Positions 1 to 11,700 of a stretch of 64,000 nt of DNA are shown here, one piece after another. The stretch's first letter is position 1, and each line of letters begins with the position of its first letter. A program made the translations under genes and the position numbers. The notes beneath the pieces are model-generated. The model was not told where the DNA came from. It was given only the letters and a program-made list of their open reading frames with translations, and searched no databases. The stretch comes from Heterohyrax brucei (lineage: Eukaryota > Chordata > Mammalia > Hyracoidea > Procaviidae): contig CM053156.1 in assembly GCA_028571685.1 (NCBI GenBank), forward strand, positions 90,399,049 through 90,463,048, read 5' to 3'.

Positions 1-24
1 GCAGTGGATGAGGATACAGAAAGA

Positions 25-170
25 GATGGCCGATTGGGTGGGTGAGGGGCCTTGTATAAGGGACAGGTATCCAGACAGGATGGGTGCCCTGGTAAGGGAC
101 GGCCGTCCGGGCAGGGGGTGAGTGCCTGGGTAAGGGATGGGTACCAGGGCAGGGGTACAGATGGGTAGGG
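25..170. repeat. Degenerate 37-bp tandem repeat
   Basis: The unit is roughly ggacaggta..gggtgcctggtaag. Starts align near 61, 97 and 135, giving three to four imperfect copies. Confidence 0.6.
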
Positions 171-1649
171 GCGGGCTCCTTGGTCAGGAAGGTGAGCTGG
201 CTGTTCCCAGGACTGGACTGTTCCCACAGCTGTGACTGGTCTAGGATGCCCCCAGCCTTCTGCTACCATGGGGAGTTGTTCTTGGAAGTGCTGTCCCCTG
301 TGAGGAGAGACCCACAAGGGAAACACGGGCCCTCCTTCTTTCCATCCCCAGGGAGCCCTGGGGGCCCAACCTGGCGTGCTGGGCAGCCCTCGGAGGGCTT
401 CCTGGGTATCTGGGCCTCACGATGGCCCTGTGAGGAGCTGTCCTGTGGGGCCGTGGTGTGATATAACGTGGCCCTGTGAGTCACATGTAGTGACGCACAG
501 AACCATGAAGATAAGGCGCGTGGAACCCCAGTGAGGGTTTTGCCAGCATGCTGGGTGTCGGATAAATGATCCTGGAAGGGGGAGGAGAGGCCCACCAGCA
601 ACCTGGAGGAAGAGCCAGAGTGGAGGCGTCCTTCGGACCTGGTGTCCCTGCCCTGAGACACTTGTGGATTGGCACACTGAGAGGGAGCGGGGAACCGGGA
701 GCTGTCTTGGCAGACGTGGTGAGGGGACAGTGCAGTGGGCTTCCCGATCCACAGGGCAGGAATGCTGGGTGTCTTTGGGCAAGAGGCTTGCTGATGAGGC
801 GGGATCCCTCCAGGTGTGTGGCGGAGCTGGGTTTGCTGACCCGCCGTGCTAGAGCAGAGTATTTTTGGCAGGAGGTTTGGTGGTGGAGTTGGGGCGCCTC
901 TGGGTGCTCACCGGCAGAGCTAAAAGAGCTTTGTAACACCTGCCCGAGGGGGGCAGAGGCCGAGGAACCTGAGAGAGGCCTGCCTGTGGGCACCGCTGAG
1001 AACAGGCTGTCCTGGTGGACGAACCGTGCCTGAGCGGCGGTGTCCCTGAGCCCGAACTGTGAACGGTTACTCCCTGGTAAGCCGCGTAGCTGTGAGTGCG
1101 GCCTGGGAGCACCGAGGGACCATCGCAGTAGGTCATCCAGCCTGGCGGGGAAGTAGGGAGGGCCCTGGGATCGCTGATAACATGTCCCTGGGTAGACACT
1201 GTTTTTTTCTAGAAGGGTGAGAACAAGTTGCAGACTTGACGTCCTTTTCTTCTAGATACTCGAGTGTGACTTTCCTGAGAACAGGGACATTATGTCCCCA
1301 GTTCAGTGACCCCTGTCAGATGCAGGTTCGCCCCACTAGGATGCTGTGGACAGAAAGCTGGGGACAGCGAGTGTGGGTAAGGGTGTGGAGACCCTGGACC
1401 CCTCTTCTCTTGGTGGGAGGTGCTGTGGTGCAGCTACTGTGGGAAGCAGGGTGGCAGTGCCTCAGACACATGGAATTGTCACGTGGGCCAGCAGTTCTGC
1501 TCCTGGGTGTTCGCCACAAAGGTGGGAAAGCAGGCATCCGCTGGATTCCCCGCCAGCGTTCCCTCCGGCGCCGTTCACAGGAGCCAGGAGAAGCCACCAG
1601 CCAAGTGACCATCAGCAGATGAGTGGAAAAGAGAGAGGCACACATGTAC

Positions 1650-1795
1650 AGGGTGTGCTGGCTAAGGGCTCAGCTGCTGACCCCAAGGTCGACTATTTGC
1701 ATCCGTCGTCCGCTCCCTGTGGGGCGGTTCTGCCCTGTCCTGTGAGGCCACTACAAGTTGGAATCAACTTGATGGCAGTTTTTTTTCTCTCCTCC
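1650..1795 (+). repeat. AfroSINE, diverged
   Basis: It shows the order 'ggctaagggctcagctgctgac' ... 'ggggcggttctgccctgtcctgt' ... 'aatcaacttgatggcagt' and then a T-rich tail, which is the sense order of an AfroSINE. Confidence 0.75.
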
Positions 1796-1947
1796 TCCTT
1801 TTAATGGACGGTGGAATATCGTTCCGCCACAAAGAAGAAATAAGGTTTGAAGCTACAGCAAGAGCAAGCGTTAAAGAGGCTTTGCACTGAAGTCGGGCGG
1901 AGGTGCCAGGATACACATAGTCCTTGTCCTTGTTATGTTAAGTACCT

Positions 1948-2000
1948 GAGAGAGAGAGAAAGAGGGAGGGACAGAGAGAGAGAGACGGAGAGAGAGAGAT

Positions 2001-2033
<33 letters not shown>

Positions 2034-2055
2034 CGGAGAGAGAGAGAAAGAGGCA
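1948..2055. repeat. (GA)n microsatellite
   Basis: Impure GA repeat with gggagg, acgg and atgg interruptions. It produces spurious Arg/Glu-rich frames on + and Ser/Leu-rich frames on -. Confidence 0.95.
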
Positions 2056-2081
2056 CCGGTTCACCTTGAACAGCTTCCGTC

Positions 2082-2275
2082 CGGTAGCTGTGGTGGCGCA
2101 GTTGGTGGGTGCTCGCCTGCTGACCCACCTGCCGGCTGCTCCGCGGAGAGGGATGTCCATCAGTGTCCGGAAGGTGGGCAGCCTTGGATGCCCCGTGGGG
2201 CAGTTCTCCTCTGCCCTGTGGGGTTGTCATGAGTTAGAATCGGCACAGCCGAAAGGGGCCGGGTTTTGGACAGGG
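2082..2275 (+). repeat. AfroSINE with internal extra sequence
   Basis: The head 'gtagctgtggtggcgcagttggtgggtgctc', the middle 'ggggcagttctcctctgccctgtggggt' and the end 'gagttagaatcggcacagc' match the family. About 30 bases near 2140-2180 are extra relative to other copies. Confidence 0.75.
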
Positions 2276-2959
2276 TTCTGCTCGGGATGACATTTGGTGA
2301 AAACGGACAGGAGGGCATTGTCATCACTGAATCTGCCACTGAAGCCTGAGTTTTTATGCAACGGGTCCCCCACAGTAGGAATGGTTGGGGGTTCGAGGTG
2401 GAGCACCATCGCCTGTCTGAGGCCTGGTTCCTGCTGTCCCGTTAATGACCTTCAGAGCGACAGGCCACTCCAGGGGTTGTTGTGCCTTCTAGTTGGAACT
2501 CTTCCCTCCGTCTGGTGACAGGAGCAGGTTGGAAGAGCGAGCGCTGCCTTTCCTAGGGTGTCCCTCAGCCATGGAGAGAATGTCGTGAGAACCCAGAAAA
2601 TGTCGATGGTCACAAGAGGAAAATAAATAACCAACAAGGCTTAGGGTCAGTAAGAAGCATTATTTAATCAAACCTCACATTCACGGTTAAGCAGGGGGAA
2701 GGGAGGTGCTGGCCCAGGACGTGAAGCCCTCTTGTGTTACTGAAGCTCTGTCGTCTGTGTTCACAGTGGTTAGGAACTGTCATCTGTGTGCGTGAGTTAA
2801 GACCCCCACGGGGTCCCTGGGTCCCACAGGGACTGCAGGTTAAATCATGACATTAGTGTGTCAGCACACTCCCTTCCCTGAAAGCGGGGTTCACTCCAAG
2901 GAACTGAAGGATTGGCTGTGTTCTCACTGTTCTGAAGTCAGAAGTATTCAAAGTAGAAT

Positions 2960-3420
2960 TTCGTGACGACTGGACGTCTCCGAGGTGAAGCCGGCAGGAA
3001 CAGCACAGGAGGCTGAGGCACTGTCACACGGCTGTCCCAGGCATTGCAAGCAGCCTGTTTAGACGTCAGGCCAACGATAAGGCGTCTCGGAGGCAGATCT
3101 GCCAGCAAGACAGCACGGGAGGCTCAGGCAGCGGCGGGAAAACAGTCACGGCCCCTCGAACCAACCTTGGACAGCAAGCGGATGAGGTCCTGGGGTCAGG
3201 TCACAGCACGGCAAACCAGCGGACACAGACTCTCAGGAGGAGGCTGGGCCCCAGGTCGTTGAGGATGAGGCACAGTGACAGAGGGTGGACATAGATCCCC
3301 AGAGGGAGACTGCGCCCCCAGGCCTTCGAGGAGGAGGCAAACAAGGTCAGGGGAGCAGAGCACGGGCACAGAGCCCAGAGGGGACAGCTGCGCCCCAGGT
3401 CCGGAGTGCTGGTTTTTAAC
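2960..3420. repeat. Degenerate GC-rich repeat block
   Basis: A block at about 2966-3025 recurs at 3072-3130 (cgtctc.gaggcag..cagcacaggaggctgaggca). A second motif (ctgcgccccaggtc) recurs near 3242, 3310 and 3390 at uneven 68-80-bp spacing. The family was not identified. Confidence 0.5.
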
Positions 3421-5722
3421 ACAAGCTGTTAGCTTGGTTCTGGTCATCAGTCAGTTCATAAGTCTTCTCTTCGGGTACCTCTTTCTCATGGGTCATGGCC
3501 TTTATCGTCTTTCTGACCATGTGCGGCCCTGTCCATCTGACAGTTGTTCTTCTGGCTTCGTTTCTCTACCTTGACCTTGTATTTTCTCACCCTCTCACGT
3601 AGTTCAGGTGTAGCTATTGTGTGTTTTAATAGTTCAGTGAGTTCACAGTTAGCCAGTTTTAGCTTATGTTTATGATAGAACCTCCCTTTACTATATGTTC
3701 TGTGTAAGTGCATACACACACTCTTATTTCAAGGAGATGTGGGTTCCTGGATGTGTGCGTTTGAGGGCGTGTCTTTCCCCCATCACATTGTTGCTGGGAC
3801 TGGAAGACCTCCCTGGGGTTGGGCCGTGTGTGTGGAGCCTGGCTCCCCCCCCAGACATTTGTGGGTTTCTGTTGTCCCCACAGGGGACCCTTGGGTCCTT
3901 TCCATTCAAAGACTCAATGGCCTTCAGCTTGAAGGTGACGCTGAGCGAGTTGCTGAGCGAGTTTCTGGGTGATTTCCTGCTCCCTTCCCTTCCCCCGCAG
4001 GAGCGTTTTGACTTCACTACCTGCACTCTTTCTGTCTAGAGTTTTTCGCAACTTACACTCGAGGCTTTCTGTTGAGGTTTTTGTTTTAACCAGTGTGTCG
4101 TGGCTCCTAGGAGGGTTTTGTATTCTTTCAGGTCTTCATTCTTTTCTGTTTAAGTGATGTTCTTTTCTACCTGAAGGATACAGACTCTTCTTCTCTGGGA
4201 GGATTTTGATGATAGTAGTTTTCGCTGAGTTTCTCTCTTGCTGGTGGTCTCAGCCCCCCCAGGTCTTGACCCTATGATTGGCGCTGTCCTTTGTCTCTGA
4301 TGTTTGCTTTTCCTGCTCTGGGCTACCAGGTGTGGTCTGTGGAGTCCCCCTGAAGGCCATCTCCTGTCCTGTGTACCTCGCTCCCGGGGACCAGGGCCTG
4401 AGAATGTTGGCGTTACCTACCCAGCGGCCCGCAGGCCTTGGAGTTCGGGGCCCGTCCCCTCTGCCATCCCCCTGCGTCAAAAGTGCCTGCCTGGTGTGTA
4501 GATTCTGCACACAGCCTGCTCTGTGTCCTGTTTTCATTACCATGATCACCAGCTGACGTTTCTATGACAAATTTGTAGACGTGTTTGTAGAGACGCTGTC
4601 ATGGCGTGTTGACAGTCCGCCCACAGCTGTACATGAGCTTGCTGACCGCTCCGTTACTGACTCTGGGCATCCCTGCCTGCCTTGGGCCACTCTGCTGAGG
4701 GTCCCCTCGGAGGCTTGGCAGAGCCTCTGCTGGGAGACACCACTTGGGGAGGATGTCACAGAGAAGGAAGAAAGCCAGTAACGAGCTCCCTCCTTGGAGG
4801 GCTGGTGCCTGGGGGCTACAGTTGTCCTCCCCAGCCCCATGAATGGATATTGCCCCCTAGGCGCTCTGGCATCCAGCTGGGCCCACAGGGCAAGCAGTCC
4901 TGCCTGTCAGAGGGAAGACACAGCGGGAAAGGGAAGACACTGAAAACGGAAAACAGCAGGAACAGCCAGCCTGGAGGCAGAGGCTGCAGGCAGCAAGACA
5001 CCCATCCATGGAGCCTGTCCTGTGGCTGGGAGGCTCCCTGCCTTGGTTTCCCTATCTGTGAAATGGGGCTTTGAATTAAAGGATGTGGGGTGAGCCTGGC
5101 ATCCAGCCTCAGGAAGAGGGTGATGAAAGCAGCTAGGGCTGTGTGTGACCAGAGGAGGAGGAGATGGTGTGTGTGGGAGGGAGTTGGCGACACACCCATC
5201 GGACCCTGCTTGGCCTTGAGCAGAGGGCTTGTAAGGGGGTGAATTGAGTCTGGGAGGTGCCTGACAGGGTGGTGGGGGTGGGCAGCCCTTGGGACGGGAT
5301 GGGATGCTGGATAGCCAGGCTCAGTGGGGTGGTAGGCTGTCCTGTCCCCAGGCCAGCTGCTGCCCTTTCTCGGGGGCAGCGAGCTGCTTTCCTTTGGGAG
5401 GTACTTTGTCTGACCCTGTGGGGGCTGCACCCCATCCCCGATTTGTGGTGTCTGTTGCACCTACAGATGAGATTCTGGGGTCTCATGGGGCCCCGCTAGG
5501 GCCCGGCTGACTCCTGGAAGGGCTTGGGGGTTAGTGCACAGTCGGGCATGGGCAGAGGGGCCAGGCATCACGGGCAGTCCGCTGAGGGCAGCCTGAGGGC
5601 GGGGCTCCCAGCGCAGAGCTTGGCAAGTGCCGTGGCAGAGGGTGCGCGTGGCCACAGCGAGCCCTCCCCAGCTCCGCATTTCTCACGTCCCCCGGGCGCC
5701 CCCGTGTCCCCTGTCCCTGCAG

Positions 5723-5799
5723 ATGCTGGACGAGAACCACCAGCTGATCCAGTGCATCCTGGACTACCAGAGCAAGGGCAAGACAGCCGAGTGCGCCCA
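5723..5799 (+). CDS. SS18L1: SS18L1 exon 2 (SNH domain, first half)
   Basis: The acceptor tgcag precedes ATG and the frame reads MLDENHQLIQCILDYQSKGK onward to ECA. The donor is ca|GTGAGT, leaving two bases (CA) that pair with the first G of exon 3 to make Gln. The ATG that opens this exon is internal: in the family the protein starts in the preceding exon. Short intron 2 (5800-6080) shows nothing else. Confidence 0.93.
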
Positions 5800-8700
5800 G
5801 TGAGTGCTGCCCGCCACTGCCGAACCGTGGGCTCCGTGGGGACTGGGGTGTGGGGGACCAGGCTGGCCCCTGCCGGCCACGCCCCAGGTCCTGACGGGGG
5901 CTTGACCTCAAGGAGGCATTCACGTGGGAACGGGACACCATCAGAGACCCCAGGGATGGAGCTGGGGGCCCGTACTTCAGCTCCCCCTGTACCCCATCCC
6001 AGGAGATCTCCGGGGGCCCCAGGGCTGCTTCTGCTCTGGGACCGGCCTGTGACTGGCGGCCTTGGTGCCCCACCCCACAGGTACCAGCAGATTCTGCACC
6101 GGAACCTGGTGTACCTGGCCACCATCGCCGACTCCAACCAGAACATGCAGTCGCTGCTGCCGGCCGTGAGTGTCCCAGACGCCCAGAGGTGGGGGCGGAG
6201 AGAGGTGGGGGGTCCCAACCCCCGGGCAGGAGTCAGGCCGGGGCCCCGAGTCCACGAGAAGGGCAGAGTCTGTATGAGCCAAAAGCTGGAGGGACTGGGA
6301 CACCCTCCGAGCCTCCCAAGTCAGGGTCTTTCCTGAACTCCCTGTGTCCTGTGAGAGGTTGCTGAAGGGGGTCTGTGGGTGGAGACTGCAGTGTCCGGAG
6401 GCCAGGGTCGCTGTCACTCTCAGATGATAGTGCTGTCCCTGGGGCCGGGGCTGTGGGACACTAGTGTGGTCCTGACAGGGAAAGGGTACCACAACTAGAT
6501 GGCAGCGTCCACCCCAGTGCTGACAGAAGTCGGAAGTGGGGCTGTTTCTCCAAGAGTCAAATGTAGAACTCCCACACCTACACCCAGACCCACTGTCAGG
6601 TTGATTTTGACTCACGACGACCCTGTAGAACAGAGCTGGATTGCCCCACGGGGTCTGCTGCGGCGCTGGTAGGTTCAGACTTGCTGGCCTTTCGTTAAGC
6701 AGCCCGTGTTCTTAACCGCTGAGCCACCAGGGCTCCTCCACGGAGCTGCCGTGACCACCGAGCCACCTACCAGGGCTCCTCCACGGAGCTCCCGTGACCA
6801 CCGAGCCACCTACCAGGGCTCCTCCACGGAGCTGCCGTGACCACCGAGCCACCTACCAGGGCTCCTCCACGGAGCTGACATGACCACTATACCACCTACC
6901 AGGGCTGCTCCACAGAGCTGCCGTGACCACTGAGCAACCCAGCAGCGCTCCTCCATGGAGCTGCCATGTGATCCAGCAGTCCCACCCCTGGGCATATACC
7001 CAGGGGACATGAGACCAGAGATTCCCAGTGTTCCTACAGGACAATCTAGACAGAACATGCAGCTAAGGGAGCAGCGACAGGGCCTGGCAATGTTAGCAAG
7101 GAAACTCAGAACGGCCTATGCAACCTGGGGCTGGGGTGGGGTTAGCTGGTGGGACCAGTGCTCCTACAGCCTGTGCAGAGGCCTGGGGTACCTGCCAGGG
7201 GGCACAGTGAGACAGAGGCTCAGAACAGCCTGTGCAAAGGCCTGGGACCCAAGGGAACTAAGGTTCAACAGCTTGTGCAAAGGCCCTGGGGACCAAGGGA
7301 ACTAAGGTTCAGCAGCTTGTGCAAAGGCCCTGGGGACGAAGGGAAGTAAGGTTCAACAGCTTGTGCAAAGACCCTGGGGACCAAGGGAACTAAGGTTCAG
7401 CAGCTTGTGCAAAGGCCCGGGGGTCTGGAGGGCATGGTGAAACAGAGAGACAGATAGGTGGGCAGCTGAGCCTGAGAGACAGGGTAGGTGTGGTGAGGAC
7501 GAGGGTGCAGTTTGTCCTGTTGTCCCAGGAGAAGGGCTCTCCCTTCAGCACCCAGGCCTATTGATAAATGTGATGCTTGTTTGGGCTTTCCTCCTCCTGG
7601 CTTTGATGTGTCCTGGCCCTTTGGGGACTCTGCTGAGCCTGGAGTGACAGTGTTGATTCCAGACATTGGTTGGGTGGCTGTGAGGTACAGGGCAGGTGTC
7701 CTGGAAGCCATCCTGGGCCCGACTAACCAGCTGCGTGTCGCCCACAGCCGCCCACCCAGAACATGAACCTGGGCCCAGGAGCGCTGTCCCAGAGCAGCTC
7801 TAGCCAGGGTCTGCACTCCCAGAGTGCCCTCGGTGACACCATCGGCTCGGGGCTGCCCCCATCCTCCCTCATGCAGAGCCAGATCGGCAATGGTGAGCAC
7901 CCAGTGGGCAGGGTTCCTGAGCACCTGCCCGCAAGGTCGTTGGTGCAGGCTGTGGGTGGTATCCCTGAGGTCCAGCACAGTGGGGGTGCACGTGCACAGG
8001 GAACCCCCTTCCTCTGTCCTGGCACTCAAATCATGTCCACCGTAAGTGCCAAGCCTGGGTCCGTGCTGATTTTCAGTGGTCGGCAGTGCCCTCGGGTCTG
8101 TTCTCACCCCTGGCGATGCCATCGTGCAGAGCAGTGCTGCGCTCCAGAGGGCTGCCAGGGCGGGGGCTTGCGGGAGCACGTGGCCAGGCCTGTCCTCTGA
8201 GGCCCCCCGGGTGGGTTCCAGCCACAGCTTCCAGTTAGTCACCGTTTGTGTCCCCGGACTCCTCGTGCCCTTCTAGTGAGAACCAGCCGCTCCTGCTCCC
8301 ATCTTCAGGTGGGGAGCTGTGAACATAATTGCCCGTCACGTGGGCATCCGACTCTTCGTGTCCCCTCGGCTCATCCCCGTGTTGGTCACACAGTCATTCA
8401 CTAAGTGACTGGTGTCACTAACCAGTGCGTCAGCCTCCCTGTAAGAGTCCCTGGAGGAGTGACCCTGGGCCAGCTGCACAGGTGGCATCGCTGCCTGGCC
8501 GCCTGACCTGTCCTTCCCGGCAGGCCCGAACCACGTGTCCCTGCAGCCGACAGCGCAGAGCACACTGCCCACCACCTCCATGAGCTTGGCGGCCGGCAGC
8601 CACAGTTCGGGGCCTGGCTACAGCCACGCGGGGCCCGCCTCACAGAGCGTGCCCCTTCAGGGGCAGGGTGCCATTGGCAACTACGTGTCCCGGGCCAACA

Positions 8701-11700
8701 TCAACATGCAGTCCAACCCAGGTACCCCCTCCGCTGGCCCGCCCCCCCAGGGGCCTCTGAGACTGGGGGGCACCCCCATGTCGGGTGCTGCTGCCCCCTT
8801 GCAGCAGCACGGAGGTGTGCAGGAGATGCAGTGGTGTGTGGGAGATGGGGGTGGGTGCGTGGGAATTGGGGGGTGGGTAGACAGAACTCACAGGAGGACA
8901 CAGGGCCATCTTGCATCCTCTGAGGTGGACAGCGTTTGCTCTGGTCTCGGAGGGGATGATTGGGCTCACGAGAGGCACAGCTGTCCCCACGTGGGGGACT
9001 TGTGGCTGGTGGCACCAAAGTAAAATGTGTTTACGGCCTGCAAGTGCCAGGCTGAGGACTGGGCCATCCCTGGTTAGCAGAGGCCACCAGAGCTGGGCTG
9101 TCAGGACGGTGACCCTGGGGTCCCTGGAGGCCAGTGAGCACAAGCCCAAAGTGAGGTGCCCAGGGAGTACAAGATGCAGGAGGTCAGCATAGAGAGAGAG
9201 AGATGGGGGGGCCTGTCGGGAACAGAAACGGGGGCGGGGAACGGTGGGGTCATGGTCAGGAGGGTCAGGAGTGAGGGTCACAGTCACGGAGGATCAGGAG
9301 TGAGGGTCACAGGGTCACAGTCATGGAGGATGAGGAGTCAGGGTCACAGTCACGGAGGATCAGGAATGAGGGTCATTGTCATGGGGGATGAGGGGGGAGA
9401 GTCATGGGTCACAGGTCTTGGGGAGGCTAGGAGTGAGGGTTGCAGGTCGTAGGCACAGGTCACGGAGGGTCAGGAGTAAGGGTGGGGCTCCCGGGAGCAG
9501 TACTGGGGGAGGAGGCAGATGGCCCACCCTGGAGCTGGGTGGGCCTCGGCAGGCATGTCGGCCGCCCGTGGGGCTCTGTGTGCTGAGTCTGCCGGGGGCG
9601 GGGGAGCGAGGGGCTGGGTCCTGGTCACATCCGTGCAGGGGTGTGACCAGAGCTGAGGGCGGGTGGTGCCACCTGGCCTCTTGTGTCCGCAGTGTCGATC
9701 ATGCACCCGCAGGCAGCCACGTCACACTATAGCTCGGCGCAGGGCGGGAGCCAGCACTACCAAGGCCCGTCCCCCGTCGCCATGATGGGCCAGGGCGGCC
9801 AGGGCGGTGGCCTGATGGGGCAGCGGCCCATGGCCCCCTACCGGGCCTCTCAGCAAGGTAACGGCCACGCGCGCCCACCCACGGGTCCCGGCCGCAGCCT
9901 CCTCTGGCCCTGTGCGCGCTCTGCTCCCCTTCCTTGAGCTGGGGCGCTGTTCCTGCCTGTGGATGTGAGGCACAGTGCCTGGGGCTGCGTCCACGTGTGG
10001 CTGCGTCCCCTGGGCTGCACAGGGAGGGACAGAGTCTGCTGGTGGAGGGAGCGGGGTCTGGGTACTGTTGTCCTCGTGAGCACAGACCCCAGAGGGCTGG
10101 AGACTGGAGGAGCGGGAGGAGGAGCTGCGAGGGCTGGATGGCAAGGCTGCCCCCCGCCTCTGGGCACGCGGTGGCGTGTTCCTCCGAGCTGACCGCCCAC
10201 TCTGCAGGCGGGCACCTCAGGGTGGTTTAGGAGACACCCGTGCGGTGGCCGCTGAGCCTGACGCGCGTTCTGGTCTGCAGGCTCGTCGCAGCAGTACCTG
10301 GGCCAGGAGGAGTACTACAGTGAGCAGTACGGCCACGGCCAGGGCGGCGCGGAGCCCGTGAGCCAGCAGTACTACCCGGACGGTGAGGCTGGGGGCGCTC
10401 ACGGGGGGCCTGCACGCCGGTCAGTGGGCCCGGGGGCCGTGCTGGCCGTGGGGCATGCCATCTGGGTCTGTCTCCGGTCACTTTGCCGCAGACCTGGGGC
10501 CTCTGAGGCTGCATCTGCCAAGTGTCCAAAGCCCCTCGGGAAAACGCTGGTGGTGGTGTCAGACCCCCTCACCTGACTTCACAGAGCAGGACAAGGGTGA
10601 CCATTAGCGGCAGCCCAGAGCTGAGCCCTGTGAGGCAGAACTCAGATAGGCCTCCACCCTCCAACCTTTCTCACCCATTCTGAGACCAGCCATCTTGCCA
10701 TTGCTCCCATGGCACGCTTTACGTCTCTGTCGGGTGTGAAAATTCACAGCTGTGGCCACACCCAACTCACAGACCAGCCTCACACTTGCAGGGTTCACTA
10801 GGGCAATAACGGGGCACAGCCCAAAGTCAGGATTGGGTCAGAAGGCAGCTCTTGGGTCAGGACATGTCCTCGGCTGTGCCCACAGCGGGTCTGTCTCTCG
10901 GCCCCTGGCCCCTAGGTCTGCCCTCTGCCATGTGTGGGCACGTGTTAGAAGGCCACCAAGTGCCCCGAGGTGCCCCACTCCACCAGCAGGCCTCCTGTCC
11001 AAGGGCGATTGGCTCTTGCTCCAAGGGCCTGCCCACCCAGTAGGCCACCCTGCGCTGTGGGCCATGAAGCCCACCTCACCGTCTCCTGCTGGCCTCCCGC
11101 TTCTGCCGCCGCCGTAGCTCTGCCATCGCTCTGGTGCCTAGCATTTTCGCCAGTGTCAACAGCTCTCTGTGTCCTGCGTCCAGGAGGGTCTCCACCCAGG
11201 GACCTCTGATCTGAAGGACGCACTTCATGCTTCATTCTCCTTCTTGGTGATGGTCGGGCCTCTTGTCCTGTCTCTGGGATTGGCTTCCTTTAAGGCAGAT
11301 GGCAGAACTGACCCATCCCTCTGTTAGGGTCCCCCCGACCTTGGTGGCATGGCCATGCCCCAGAAGTTCCTGTCTTACCTGCACTGTTAACCAGCAGTCC
11401 GAGCCCTTTGGTGCCAGAAGTCCCACCCAGTCACTTTGTGGGAGTCATTCAAGACCATCAGTGACTAGCAGGGCTATGTTAAGTGACCCGCTGTCCCTGT
11501 CCCACACCTTCCTGGTCTGAGTGCATTTGAGGACTGGGATCAGAGCTGGGCTGCGGCCACCAGCGCCCGGTTCTGGTGGGCTGCCTCCAGCACCTAGTGG
11601 TGCCAGCCAGGGCCTCTTGCTTCCCTCTCTGTGCAGCTGTGAGGCTGGGGACATGCAGACACGCAGTGTCTGAGGGAGCTGGTCTGTGTCCCAGCGCGCA

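Larger units (their letters stand above)
1..5722 (+). other. SS18L1 intron 1, 3' part
   Basis: No exon or conserved frame is visible. It holds a 37-bp tandem repeat (25-170), two AfroSINEs, a GA microsatellite, a degenerate GC-rich repeat (2960-3420), and AT-rich sequence at 3410-4260 that looks like decayed LINE, with no family assigned. The rest (180-1640, 2400-2950, 4300-5720) shows nothing I recognise. Confidence 0.7.
6166..7747 (+). other. SS18L1 intron 3
   Basis: It carries one antisense AfroSINE and two distinct minisatellites (43-bp and 44-bp units). The flanks 6166-6580 and 7425-7747 show nothing recognisable. Confidence 0.8.

Noticed and set aside
1847-2290. Arg/Glu-rich (+) and Ser/Leu-rich (-) open frames
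   Set aside because: They are translations of the GA microsatellite and the adjacent SINE.
5531-6615. Long minus-strand frames opposite SS18L1 exons 2 and 3 (up to 216 aa)
   Set aside because: They are antisense shadows of GC-rich coding and intron sequence.
6721-7420. CRISPR-like appearance of the 43- and 44-bp direct repeats
   Set aside because: The units are contiguous with no unique spacers, and the DNA is mammalian with introns and SINEs. They are minisatellites.
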